Positions 1 through 11,939 of a stretch of 64,000 bases of DNA are shown here, piece after piece. Under the pieces are notes generated by a model, which saw only the letters and a program-made list of their open reading frames with translations, had not been told where the DNA came from and did not search any database. Made by a program: the position numbers and the translations under genes. The first letter of the stretch is position 1, and every line of letters starts with the position of its first letter. Source of the DNA: Patiria pectinifera (Eukaryota; Echinodermata; Asteroidea; Valvatida; Asterinidae); NCBI GenBank assembly GCA_029964075.1, contig CM057141.1:11594001-11658000 (forward strand). Reading direction: 5' to 3'.

Positions 1-534
1 AAGCTAGCAGCTTCTTCAGACTGGCAACCCATACCTAACTGGACTGTTAGTGAAACCTGTAAAATCATGGCACCTGGTGTGCTGACAATGTTAAGATAAG
101 TGGTATTTTGTATCAATTTCCAGCGCTGGTCGGCCGACCAGATTTGGAAAAAACTGGCCTATTTCTAATATTGCTCACAATTTATCAATGTTAGTCCGCA
201 TTTTCTTTGCAATCGAAAAAAACACCTATGAACAAGTACAAGCCAGCTAGACTGATTCCCTGACCTTACAAATCCCTAAAGTCAATACATTGTTCTGTTT
301 TATCTTAAGTGGGTCAGGGAACCAGGCTACAAGAACATGATTGTTTTTGCTGGTTTTTCCCAGTATCTACACACCCAATTGTCAAACAAGTCAGTGAAAC
401 ATATTTGCTATAAAATACTACCCCCCAAATCCATCAATTTCTGAAAATTACAGCAAAAGCAAAATTTCATGTTGTATATTACCTTCAACTAAAACAATGC
501 TAAATGATCTTAAGAGACTTAATAGAAGTCTTAC

Positions 535-3500
535 CTCAGGTATCCCTCAATAGGTGATTCAAATATCCTGGAACTGCTTTGTAATGAATGTAGCTGGCTT
601 AGAGGATGCTGTGGGTGTGCATGACAGAACACGTGTAGAATCTTCTTCAGAACTGCTACTTCATATTCGTATTGCTATGTTAAAATGTATACAAATACAT
701 TTTAGTTTAGACATTTTAATATGCATAAAATTGAAACATGGAAATGATATCTCATACAGTTCAAAAACTTCATTCAACATGTACAACGAATACATGTATT
801 CATATTATTTTATTTAACATTGTCAATCTGGGACCAAATTTTCAAGTTGTTTCTCATTTCTATCAGCTAAAATTAGTAATCCATAAGAAATCTTAGAATG
901 TACATGAATTCACAAACACTTATCTATTGGTGCGCCAACAAAAGAGGGTGCGTTTTTACCACTTTTAAGAGCACGGTGGACGGGACACACAGCATGTGCG
1001 TACTGTACGTCAGGCGTCGTCGGCAGGTGAAAACGCAAGTTTAACTTGCCATGGCCTCCCAGACTAATCCTCACCCGCAATAACTTTAGATCATTCGAAA
1101 TACGCAGTGGATGGACCGGGAGCCAGTCTAAGTCTCCCCCAACTCTCCTTTTCTTGCCGTTGAAGGAGCACTCATGCACGGAGCCCGTACATAAAGCTAT
1201 TAACTTAATATTGTCTCTCTTTTGTTTGTACTAACTTTTTAGGAATACCTCCCATATGTTTTGTACACGAATCCAAATTGGGGACCCTTTAGGAATTGGA
1301 GACCCTTTTGTCTTCTATTGTTCAACGTTCCCTATTGAATGCAGAAACAACCTCACACACACACGGACGGATAAAGCAGCAGGAGTTTGCCCCTTCGGCT
1401 TTGCCGGCGGGGCATACAAATACTCTATTAAAATGACCACATGTGCACATGTGAATATTTGTACTGACTGCTGTTCAATTACTACTATTCTTACCTGAGG
1501 GAGTAAGTCAGGTAAATAAGCTTGCGTTGTCATGATGATTTCCAAGGTAACCACTGTAAGTTGATCTACTGATGTACGTTCAAGCAAAGAGAGAATGATG
1601 CCACACCATTTAGGAAGGCCTTCTGCGACTGCCGTTATGATTGGCAATGTTATTCCTCGGCATACATCTGGATCCTGCAAAGCCAACAGATGGAAAACAG
1701 TTCCACTCATTTGAGCAATAGCTTCATTTCCTTGACATCCTTAAACTTGTTTTCCATTGATTTCTGAACTTGACATGCTAATGATACATGAAAAGTGAGT
1801 CCAGTCCATTGCTCTGTGTTCATGAAGAATGTCTCTTTGTATTTATTGTTCTCAATGAAGAGACAACTCCTAGATGTCCAATCTCAAATAATCTAAGAAC
1901 CTCTACTTTCTAATCCTAGTCATTACTAGGAACCGATACCACCAAACCAACCCAGGCATCCCTACCAAAGGTATGATATTCGACCCTTGAATAAAAAAAT
2001 AAGTAAATCTAGCCAGAATAACAATCACCGACTCAGTCCAAAGCGTGGTTCCATTCCGAGTCCCAGTCATCCCTACCATCAATGCCACCAAACCCATCAT
2101 AGTCACCCTACCATCAATGCCACCAAACCCATCCCAGTCACCCCAAGCCTTACCACCAATGAACCTACCCCAATAATTTCAAGCATCAGTCTCACTGAAC
2201 ACATCGCAGTCCTCCCAAGCATCCCTGCAACCCAACCTATCCCTGTATTGGAAAAGTCATGTAAAAAGTTACAGTTCTTACCTTCCATGATACAGGGGGA
2301 TCATCTTTCAAGTGAACTAAGCGTACAACATGCTGAACAGAGACAGCCATAGTCAATGCTAAACCATAGCTCATTAGGGATGCTGTTGGTTGCAGGTAGT
2401 CATTCCATAGTGATGTCAAAACAGCCATATCATACCAGCGTACACATTCAGTGATCAAAGGTAGAGCCTTGTAACAAGCAAAACAATAAAACTGAATTAA
2501 TACACACGTAGAATGGAAAATTTCAGAAGTAACTAATGCTAAAGTTTAATAAAGTTTTTCACACAGGAAAAAACTGTTTGTTAATGGTCTTAAATCCATA
2601 AACATGTACATAAACATGTACAAAATGCTTTAAACATAGATGTTTTCAAAGGAGCTTCATGGTTATCCTCTCTTCCAAGAAAAAAGGTTCAACTTGGTAC
2701 ATACATGTAATTTGTTTAGGAATTTTCTTAACTCAATGAGTGCATTCTTTAAATCATTTGCGGAAATTCATCTTTACAAATTCCAGGCCATTATGTCTAT
2801 AACATAAACATTGGGGTCTTTAAGATTACATAATATACAAATATTGACTGCTTCAAGTGTTGTAGTAAAAGCTAGCCTCCCGAGGTGATCCATGAAGCAT
2901 TCTATTTTTCATGAGGCGAAGCCGAGGGTAAACAGAATGCTCCATAGATCACCAAGGGAGGCTAGTTTTACTACACCACGAGATAAAGCAGTCAATATTT
3001 GTTTTATAACACCTATCCCACAGATTCTGCTTCATTTTAAGGGATAACTGATCATATCTATACAGTTCATAAATACCTAAGACAGTTTACCAATTTCCAT
3101 TGGTCGAAAGCCGTCACCTGACAGGTCTTAAACGGATGATAAAGACATGGCTGGCTGGTCTTAAACACTTTTCCAGTGTCACACGAAATTTGGACTTCTA
3201 TGAAATCCAGTGCTAGCACCGTTTTATTGGTTGAACGTTCACAATCCTCGCGTAGGCATGCGAAATACTGCCAGTGAGTCAGTGTTTCATAGTCCGAAAT
3301 TCACAACACACTCCCCACAGCTGCATCTACACAACATCGCCCACGCACCAATCTCCATAAAAGGAGTTGTTTACGTTTTAGTCCTGAGCTAGACACTTCA
3401 TTATACAGCTAAAGGGGTGTTTTGGGAAAATATGAAGTATTGTAGTATGAAGTATATTTTTTGGCTTGTTTTGACTTTTGAACCGAAAGGTTTTAATTTT

Positions 3501-4251
3501 TTGACCGAAAAGATATTTATGAATGGGTATACATATGTGCTTGGTCTGTATTAAACACTATGTTTAAGACTGGTTGGAGTCTGGATGCTGATAATTACCC
3601 CTGCGTTCGCCCCGGGTAATTATCAGCATTAGACTCCAACCAGTCTTAAACATAGTGTTTAACACCTCCCAAAGACACATTTATTCCCTTATTAAAATAT
3701 ACTTTTATTTGTATACAAAATAAGTTGAAAATTTACTTGCACCTTTCCAAACAACCCCTTTATGAAAACTTTGAACCTAGCTGCGTACCCCCACCCTTTT
3801 AATGCACACACCTGAATGCATAGTACTTTGGTTGCTACAGGTATACGGTAGCACATTGGTTGCTACGAGTGTAGTACTTTTGGCCGTGCACAGCAATATA
3901 GCAAAAATAGTGAATGCCATATGATTCGCTCTAGGCCAATCAATCAAAATACAGAATCTGTGGGAGAGGTGTTATAACATGAAATATGCATCTCGTCTAG
4001 TTCATTAAGAATAACTACATGTACTATGTAGCCTACACTAATTCACTCTGTGCTTGGAATTGGGTCCTTCTTTAATCAAACCTGTTCATGATACACAATT
4101 TACCTGTTGGGCCATTCTTCGGACCTCCCATCTTCCATCTGCATGACAACTTATTGTTTGTAGCAGCATTTGTCGAAGTAATGAAGACAATGGTTGTAGC
4201 TCAACATTTTGTAGCCAATCTAGTTCAGATGTATCTTGATTTCCTAATACC
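535..4251 (-). CDS. 3' part of a multi-exon alpha-helical (HEAT/ARM-like) protein gene, unidentified
   Basis: Four exons join in frame on the minus strand: 4104-4251, 2282-2467, 1495-1674 and 535-644. Each is bounded by AG and GT, and the phases fit (first exon begins with the third base of a codon; the next two borders are phase 0; the last exon ends after two bases of a codon). The product is rich in Leu, Ile and Val and includes ADGRWEVRRMAQQ, LITECVRWYDMAVL, CRGITLPIITAVAEGLPKW, LTVVTLEIIMTTQAYLPD and KILHVFCHAHPQHPL. Paired amphipathic helices of this kind suggest a HEAT or armadillo solenoid, but that is inference from composition. I could not match it to a named family. The gene continues to the left past the window start, and 5' exons must lie to the right of 4251, perhaps at 17.7-18.7 kb. 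The third exon sits in an AT-rich stretch without a competing reading frame. The existence of the exons is more certain than the function. Confidence 0.6.
1030..1170. repeat. Dispersed repeat, copy 1 (inverted relative to 26.74-26.89 kb)
   Basis: The segment containing ATACGCAGTGGATGGACCGG and CCCAACTCTCCTTTTCTTG returns on the opposite strand near 26,745-26,840. Shared blocks are long and the differences are scattered, so both look like old copies of one family. The family is not recognised. Confidence 0.6.
2040..2170. repeat. Short tandem repeat, ACCATCAATGCCACCAAACC units
   Basis: Units of about 28-40 bp sharing TACCATCAATGCCACCAAAC recur at about 2077 and 2109, with weaker ACCA-rich neighbours on both sides. 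The block lies in the intron between two exons of the HEAT-like gene. Open frames across it are a by-product of the repeat. Confidence 0.6.
2838..3001. repeat. Imperfect palindrome beside a MITE
   Basis: The left arm (AATATTGACTGCTT, then GTAGTAAAA and GCTAGCCTCCC) is matched in reverse by GGGAGGCTAG, TTTTACTAC and AAGCAGTCAATATT. The whole stretch could fold into one long hairpin. It ends directly against the left terminus of the next element and may be part of a compound insertion. Confidence 0.65.
3005..3976. mobile_element. MITE with about 25-bp terminal inverted repeats and an inner hairpin
   Basis: The left end TATAACACCTATCCCACAGA returns in reverse complement at 3955-3976 with one or two mismatches. 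Inside, 3551-3663 forms a second hairpin with arms of almost 50 bp around a GC-rich loop near 3605. No coding region is visible, so this is a non-autonomous DNA element. A related, diverged sequence (shared AACTAAGACAG and ATTGGTC blocks) lies at 55.82-56.25 kb. Confidence 0.75.
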
Positions 4252-4544
4252 CTGTTGTCATTAAACAATAATGTAATAACACAATAACTATGCTTTTATA
4301 TCAGACCCAGACTTCTATGGCACTTTGTTTTTAAGCTAAATGCACATTCAATATTACCACTGCAGATAAAAACAATTCAAATACAAGAAATAAGAAATCA
4401 ATTGTAAGTCCAACCAATTTACATTTACTTGTCAGAAAAATACAGGGTGAATTAAAAAAGGTAATGCAAAAATTGACTAGTATTTGAAAGTTATGAGCTT
4501 GAAAGGTGTCAAAGTGGTGCCATATTTAAGGGTAGTTGATTAGC

Positions 4545-4720
4545 TATCCATCAATATTTGATTTGATTTGATTTGATTTATTTCTATTCATCATGCTTAC
4601 AACATTTCAAATTAACAGACTTTACAACTACATGATGAATGGTGGAGGCTGGCAGAAGCCAAAGCTCGTAATTAGCCAGGCCATCAATTGGTCCTTGATG
4701 TCTTATTTACATCTCTGCTG
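4545..4720 (-). mobile_element. 3' end of a non-LTR element or SINE with a (TCAAA)n tail
   Basis: Read on the minus strand, a short unique 3' region ends in GAATAGAAATAAATCAAATC and then repeated TCAAA units up to about 4550. An AATAAA next to a simple-repeat tail is typical of LINE or SINE 3' ends. No coding part remains, so the class is inferred from the tail. Confidence 0.55.
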
Positions 4721-5045
4721 TAACAGATGACCGAATACCATTCATTTCAAAACAAAGGCCCCCTCCAAAAAACAAACAACAACAACAACAACAACTTTTC
4801 AAACTTTGCCTGATTCAGGGTGAATTGAGCTGATCAAAAACTGTGGTCGCAATAAATAATGTGTCGAATGGGGAGGTAGACTTACGATGAGCATAAACAG
4901 TATCATGTTTAATGATAAAATAAACCATTTTAATTTTTTTCCTTTTACAAATAAGTACATGTACCTAATGCCAAAATGTACTCAAGACATAGCTTGGGCA
5001 CCAGCCCAACTTTGCATGGTTTTGGCTAATTCCAATCGCAAGATA

Positions 5046-5489
5046 CAGGGCGAGTCAAAAAAGCGGAACCCAAACCCCAAAATTTATATTTCATATTTTT
5101 AAACAATACGTAGCCCCAAAATTATAATGACTGGAAAGCCAATGTTATAAGCTACTTTTAGATGAAAACATTACTGAAATTGCTCACTCTGTTCAAAATA
5201 TATATCACCATTTAAACACAATGACCCAAAACCTGTCTCATCCAAAAATGCAATTTCAAAATTACAAATATTCAACAAAGTCCTTTTGAAGGCCCGTCTT
5301 TAAAAAAACAAAATGGATTATATAAATCATATTGTTTGCCTAACCAGGGTTGATAATAAAGATATTGTGTACTACAGTTGTTGACAGTTGTTGAAACTAG
5401 TATTCTGTGTCATTTTCTTTGATGCTCCAAACAGTCAAAACACACAATAAATTGCTTTTTTTTTTCCTTGCTTTTTTTGACTCGCCCTG
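5046..5489. mobile_element. Tc1/mariner-like MITE flanked by TA
   Basis: The left end CAGGGCGAGTCAAAAAAGC and the right end GCTTTTTTTGACTCGCCCTG are inverted copies, and both are bordered by TA, the target duplication of Tc1/mariner transposons. The 444-bp interior is AT-rich and codes for nothing visible. A related single end (CAGGGTGAATTAAAAAAGG) lies at about 4445. Confidence 0.85.
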
Positions 5490-7324
5490 TATTTTTGCAA
5501 GCATTTTGAAATGAAATATATAATTTCACACTGTAAGATATTAATTATTTATGATTAACTCACTACTTGGTTTTGCCCTCGACCAACATATTTTTATGAC
5601 CAGTGTATACTCAGTGTTGTCCCTAGTGATTGAGAGAAAAAATCACTTGGATGGGACTGTACTGTTCAGTGCTGTTGGGGTTCAATGAAATCATAGGCAT
5701 TTCTTTTCATCTTCTCTAGACTGCTCACATTTTTCACAAATTGGAAAAATCCTGATCGGATAATCTGTGGATAATAAAATGTTTGCAATATTTGGTATAT
5801 TCAGCACGGCTCTATGAGAAGAAAGTACAAGGTAAAGCTGCAATTCGTATTGAAAACCCTTGAATTGGAACCGAAGGAATTCCCAGTGCTCCAGCCTGAT
5901 AGGAACGTGTAGGTACACGTCCTTCAGGTCCAGACTGGCGCCCCACGCTGGTGTGTGGATCGACTCGAGGATACAGAAGAGCTTCGGATAGATAAACCTG
6001 TTCAGGGGCTTTAAGTTTGGGATGTGGCGCCATACATCGGCTCCTTCTTGGGCACCAAGAAGAAGGTCAACATGAACCCCGATTGCATCTCCCCCGCGGA
6101 GAGTGTGCCTACTGCTCATTTTCTGAGGAGGGAGCTGATCCCCCCTCGAGGGAACAATGCTTCGTTGGGTTGGACAGAACTGGTGTCGGCCGAAAGAGCG
6201 TGTCCAACGAGGAGGGTGTAACCCCGACTGACTGAATCGAGCACCCACCTGTCAGACGTAATAAGGCCCAGGAAGCACAAGTTAACGGAGGGCAGGTGTC
6301 TGGGAACCGCGGCCGAGTTGGGGCCGTTGTTGTCCAGTAAACATGTTGTTGGTGTGGCCCTGAAAATTACAATGCTTAGATTTCAGTGGTTTCGGCGGGG
6401 AATAAAAACGGACGGTTTGATTTTATTCTGCACTACTTTGGCCTTTGGGGTTGGTGCTTCTTGAGGTTGATCTTCTCAGTAGCCTTCAACAGCTTTACCT
6501 GGACTTGCATGCAATCCTCAAATTTCCCCACAAAAAGATCCTTGCCCATCCATTTAGATGCTGTGGCCCCTTCATCCGCCGCCAGCTTGTCTTTGGCTGC
6601 GTCGGAGAGGGCCAGTATAATCATATTCCTGTCCGGGGAATGGTTGCCATTAGTCACGAGATATAACCTTGTGAATGCGATCAACACACAACTGATCTAA
6701 GGGGAGGATCAGGAACACCTTGTCGTTGTTAGTGGTGGAACCCATCCTGAGTTTGAATGATTTATGTTCAGGCTGGGGGGTTCATCAGCAGCAGATGCAG
6801 AATCATGTCCCCTTGCACCAAACGGAGTTCTGTTTCGCAATGAACCATCGGAATGTGAGGGCCGAATTCACATTGGTAAACGAGAGCTGTCTGGCACTCT
6901 TGAAGGGGCAGGCAGCGCAGGGCCACTGGACCGTGCCAGGGCAATGCCCTCGGAGACAACAGACATAGACGATTGTAAGCTCAATGCAGGTGGGGACTCC
7001 GGAGCATGGCTAACTGTGTGCGGTATGTCCCTTTGTCCCTGAGCTACCCGACCGAGCCCAATGACTGTGAGGGCATTGGAGCGTGGCTCACCACTTCAGA
7101 CAGGCCACCATTGGTGCCCGGCTGGCGGTTAGGAGATATGACTGTCAATGAAGACAAAATCGATTGTATGGCTTGCATACAGTCCGCTTATGGAGATCGA
7201 GTCCTCACCCTGGCAGCGTTTGCCCCAGTGGGATCAGTCTGATAAGTCCTCCAAGGCTTGAAGAAGAACTGTGTGATCAAATTAGGTTTTGCCCTTCAAA
7301 ACTGTGTGATCATCGACCCGCCTT

Positions 7325-7372
7325 AATGGCTGTTTCGGCAACCAGCGAAACAGCCCTTTTTTTTGTTAATGT
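7325..7372 (+). repeat. Perfect hairpin followed by a T tract
   Basis: GGCTGTTTCG and CGAAACAGCC form a 10-bp perfect stem around an 8-base loop (GCAACCAG). A run of T follows. It resembles an intrinsic terminator, but in animal DNA it is more likely the conserved end of a repeat family, since tandem units start about 60 bases later. Confidence 0.7.
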
Positions 7373-7429
7373 TTTTTTTTTTTTTTTTTTCCCCTTCTTT
7401 TTCAGCCATTCCCCATAGCATTTGTACAC

Positions 7430-8050
7430 GTTTTTACAGTGGAAGGCACTTTGGGCAATAAAATCAATCCGATTGACTTTATACTTGGCACACACTTAGA
7501 CCAATATCTGAAGATGTGCGCCGAACATTGATGTCATCATGACGTCATCACGTGCCAAGTTACGTCGCATTATATGTGATTTTTCTACGTGACCATTTTC
7601 TAGCAGATTTCTGCTAGATCTGACAGATATATATTTTGAAGGCCTATATCTCCATAACTAAAGGTCCGATTGGGTTGAAACTTGGTATACATCCTAAACC
7701 GGGATGTGTTAAAGATAAAAATTTAAGTGACTTCACGATGACGTAATCATGTGACGTCACATTGAAAGAGCATATTTTGAAGGCCTATATCTCCATAACT
7801 ACAGGTCCGATTGGGTTGAAACTTGGTACGTACTTAGACCTGGATGGGTTATAGATGAAAATTGAAGTGACGTCATGATGGCGTCATCACGTGACATGTG
7901 ACGTCATATTAAAAGTGCATATTTTGAAGGCCAATATGTACAGAACTGTATTGGTTCTAATCACTAACGCACATGTTGTCCTATCAGCCTTACATGACGT
8001 CATCACGACGTCATCACGTCATCATGACGTCATCACGTGACATTGGACGT
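7430..8050. repeat. Tandem units of about 141 bp rich in TGACGTCA-like sites
   Basis: The phrase GAAGGCCTATATCTCCATAA, followed by GGTCCGATTGGGTTGAAACTTGG in two pieces, occurs at about 7640 and 7781, with a diverged third copy near 7925 and a partial one near 7460. Between them lie TGACGTCA-type sequences (about 7540, 7740, 7870, 7900, 7995-8050). The last stretch is almost only alternating GACGTCATCA and CACGTGA. Confidence 0.75.
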
Positions 8051-8999
8051 CATAATTCAAAGCTCTATGTGAATGTAATCACATATTTATATGCCACCAT
8101 TTACATAACTACACATCCTTCCAGGATGGACCTTATACTTGAAACTATGTCACATACATGTCACAAAAAAAGTTACCGAAGCAGCCCTGTGTTTGTCCAC
8201 AAACATAAATCTAGTTCTTCTTACTCTTCTTTCTTGAAGAACGGCCCAGAGTACATCCATTGAAATTTCGGATGACGCTTGGGGCGCCGGGACCCCCGCA
8301 AAACGGATAAAATTTGATGACAAGGGCAGTCCCTCAGAGCGGGATGTGATATCTGGGCAGTCCAGGGTTCCTTCAGGTGGCCCTCTCTGCATCACTCATA
8401 CAAAAATTCCCCCCCCCCCCCTCCTGTGGACACGGGGGATTCAAGCCCACTGATCCGTGGAGGCTATTCCCCTCAGGCTGCCCCGTATTCAGGGATGGGA
8501 CGGAGGGTGTCATGAAGCCCGTTTCAGAGCCACGTTTACCAGGTTTGGTTCCGGCACAGGAGTTTAAGTTTTGTTTAGTAACCTTGCTGGACCGCACCTT
8601 CCGTTTGGTTGTTCTGCTTGTGCTGGCCAGAGATGGAGACAGTTTCATGTTCCCTTCTCAGTCAACAGAAATGCCAGCGCCTTTAGCCGACTGTGGCTGT
8701 GGGTCACAGACAGGAGACTGCAAACACGGTAACAGCTCAGTGCTACCGGCAGCAACTCCGGAGATCTCGGTCTGTAAAAGTAGCATCAGGATGCAACTTG
8801 TTTCCTTGTTTCCCCCTGTCACAGTACCATCTCTGGATGATCATGGGAGTACCTTTAGGCCCGATGCATGGCGGTATCGCGATATACAGCCATGTTTACC
8901 ACAGGATGGTTTTATTTGAGCATCTGTTACCACAGGACATTGGTTGTCAGTGAACATTTCATCCAGTCACCATCTTAACAAATTTGTTTTCACTGAGGC

Positions 9000-9974
9000 A
9001 ACCCACAATAAGCATTTGACATATTCGTTCTATGTAATAATTGTTGAGCATTTAAAGGATTTTCATTTTGGCTTTCATGTGAACTTACTGTCATAATAAC
9101 TCAATTAATTTTTAATATTCATGTAGATTTTTTTTTTTTTAGACAAACACGAATAATTATGACAATAAAATTAACTCAAGCGCAATTTTCAAGATCGGTT
9201 TCTCACTTTTTTGAATGCTCAATTTACCTTATCGCCTAAAAGCTGTGGCAAGACCAGGACTTATCGAAATTTAAATACAGCCAAGCATTTTTCTCTCAAT
9301 AAATACCTTTTTGAACTGAATTGTGCATTGTTGACAGGTGTGGAATTGGATTATTTTTTTAATATAATGGAAAGCAGTAAAAGCGTGATGATAAACGGAC
9401 AGGCACATGAGTTATGACAAAGTTGCCTTTAAAAGTGTTGACACATAAAACGGAAATGCTGCTTATTGAAGCTAATGTATGCTAGACCTGCTATCATTCA
9501 GTATTATTACTTCAAAATGCCCGCCAATTGTAGAACACTTGACAATTTATGCACACTTGATTTCTTGGTTAAAAGCAAATTTTTCATATCCTGACATTTT
9601 TAGTGTTTGTCCAAAAACAGTCACCTTTCGGCAGTTTTGTTTTGCAGAATTTTTTTTCTGGATAACAAGGTAAATCACAGTTCCAGTCGCAACTCCATTC
9701 ACGAGCAAGAGGAAGTATACAATAACAAACATGCCTTTGTCACAGACTTGAATTGGGACATTATGATTTATGAACTTTCACTGGAATTGACCACTTCACT
9801 ACCAAATAATGCTTTTTTGATACCAATAACGGGTCTTTTCCGACCGGATTTTTCATCTTCCATGTATCTAGATTGTTCATCTGCTTCAAGATTGTTCACA
9901 TAGTTTAATAAATCGCTTCATACGGACGGACCCCGATACGTCCGACGTGTCCGATGCCATATTGTTGCATGCAC
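9000..9974. other. No gene seen
   Basis: AT-rich sequence with short chance reading frames, none with codon bias, splice-site context or a recognisable protein. No repeat was identified with confidence. Confidence 0.5.
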
Positions 9975-10474
9975 NNNNNNNNNNNNNNNNNNNNNNNNNN
10001 NNNNNNNNNNNNNNNNNNNNNNNNNNNNNNNNNNNNNNNNNNNNNNNNNNNNNNNNNNNNNNNNNNNNNNNNNNNNNNNNNNNNNNNNNNNNNNNNNNNN
10101 NNNNNNNNNNNNNNNNNNNNNNNNNNNNNNNNNNNNNNNNNNNNNNNNNNNNNNNNNNNNNNNNNNNNNNNNNNNNNNNNNNNNNNNNNNNNNNNNNNNN
10201 NNNNNNNNNNNNNNNNNNNNNNNNNNNNNNNNNNNNNNNNNNNNNNNNNNNNNNNNNNNNNNNNNNNNNNNNNNNNNNNNNNNNNNNNNNNNNNNNNNNN
10301 NNNNNNNNNNNNNNNNNNNNNNNNNNNNNNNNNNNNNNNNNNNNNNNNNNNNNNNNNNNNNNNNNNNNNNNNNNNNNNNNNNNNNNNNNNNNNNNNNNNN
10401 NNNNNNNNNNNNNNNNNNNNNNNNNNNNNNNNNNNNNNNNNNNNNNNNNNNNNNNNNNNNNNNNNNNNNNNNNN
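9975..10474. other. Assembly gap of 500 N
   Basis: Exactly 500 undetermined bases, probably a fixed-size placeholder in a scaffold. Reading frames drawn across it have no meaning. Distances from one side to the other are not reliable. Confidence 0.99.
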
Positions 10475-11041
10475 ATACTCCATAGAGACCGTGGGATATA
10501 ATGGCACAAACCCTGAGCTCGATCAGCGATTGACACGCACAGTGCCCCTATGGAGCGGCGGAGCCTCGTTCAATTTGAGCAAGGACGCGTTTTTGGCGGT
10601 GGTAAACACGAAATTGTCCACTTAATTTAGCGATTTCGGTTGATGGTAGTCACACATGATACTTTACTGGGTTTTTTTGGGGGGGGGGGGTTTGCCGTGC
10701 TCAATCATTGGCATTGCAATTTCGCTTAACGGCGGCGAGCGATCGATTCGCGACGTACCTGATACCAACCTGAAAATTGAAGCATCGATCTAGAAAATAC
10801 AGAGTGTGAAGTTATACAGCCATATGGTTGCGAAGGCAAACCATATGGCTTTAGGAAAGGTAAATAATGTCGATGGGCGAAGTATTTACAGAAAAAAATC
10901 GTAGATCTACGCTTTCGTCGTAACATCCTCAGTATAGTGCACTGACGATGTCGTTTCAAAACTTCCTTACGCGCGCGCACCCATAGCAACTGTGTTGCGT
11001 ACGCGCGCGTCAGTCTCACGCGAAGGTGGTTGAGCTCATGT

Positions 11042-11222
11042 GCAATGCTGTATCCGGTTCGTAAGTGACTTCGTCATACACGCGCACGCACCACTGATTA
11101 CGAGCGCCCATTGGATAAACACTCAAGTTGCGTTAACTTCCGGTTCCAGTGGTGCCATGCTACAACATGTACAGTAAGTTGAGATGACGTCACACTTACG
11201 AACCGGATTGTTACAAGCTGCA
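11042..11222. mobile_element. Small inverted-repeat element (MITE-like)
   Basis: TCCGGTTCGTAAGTG followed by a GACTTCGTCAT block on the left matches ATGACGTCA then CACTTACGAACCGGA on the right in reverse. The ends are about 180 bp apart. The interior (CGCGCACGCACCACTGAT, then CGCCCATTGG) resembles sequence near 40,980-41,030. No clear target duplication was seen. Confidence 0.55.
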
Positions 11223-11939
11223 TGCCGTATGAATGTAAATTTGGCCAATCATTGCCTTCCACGGGGCTGGATCAATGCTGGTTCAGGGGCCATTTATTCG
11301 CTTGTTCTTTGAAGCCTGTCATTATCACCGTTAATGCCCGGCCACGTGATCGAGTCTCGACCAATCAGAAACCATCAACTCTCCAAGGTATTTATTATTT
11401 GGCAATAAAGACTGCACACCAACAACTGTATCGATCAAATTGCATTGGCCGACCGCGCGACAAAAACAATACAGCTTTCCAAGGGCCACTTCATACTTCA
11501 TGCGAATGTCGGTGCGAGGTGAATTCATAATAACCGAGTGGTAACAATACAACTTCAATTAATTATGTACTTTTGTTTCTGCATGGGTTCCCTGTTTGCG
11601 GAACAAGGGGGCGGTGTTTAGACCGCCTACCCCCCCCCCCCCCCGATCAACCAATGGGTTTGATTGTATGATCTTCAATTTTCAAGGATCTGATCTCCAG
11701 AAAAAAAAGAGATAAAATTCAATCAAATTTCTGTGGAAATTTGGGATTGTGTGTGTTTACAGGGCTATGAGTTTTTTTTTTTTGTTTTTTTTTTACTTTA
11801 TAGGAGATCCCCCCCGTATATCGAAATGGCGTCCGCTACAAAACTTTAGCCTTTAAAGGCTTTAGCCCCCCCCCAATTTTGTCTAGCCCCCCAAAATAAA
11901 TTCTGTAAAAAAAAATTGCATTTATAGCAAAAAGAAGGA

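Larger units (their letters stand above)
5660..8950 (-). mobile_element. Broken DIRS/Ngaro-type retroelement relic
   Basis: On the minus strand, 5,812-6,248 retains reverse-transcriptase signatures: NLKPLNRFIYPK, then GASLDLKDVYLHVPI, then FLRFQFKGF. This order is typical of DIRS and Ngaro tyrosine-recombinase retroelements rather than Ty3-type ones. The minus strand of 6.4-7.3 kb and 8.3-8.9 kb has gag-like composition (for example LALSDAAKDKLAADEGATAS), which I assign only by position. A repeat block at 7.32-8.05 kb interrupts the relic. The element is fragmentary with many breaks, so it is an old, dead copy. Terminal repeats were not found and the borders are approximate. Confidence 0.6.

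Noticed and set aside
535-4251. Identification of the HEAT-like gene as focadhesin, Integrator subunit 2, 5 or 7, or MMS22L
   Set aside because: Compared from memory with these proteins, no segment matched convincingly, so no name is given.
6017-6235. Plus-strand frames opposite the RT block
   Set aside because: The minus strand carries recognisable reverse-transcriptase signatures; the plus-strand frames do not.
9886-10625. Long open frames across the N gap
   Set aside because: They consist of undetermined bases and carry no information.
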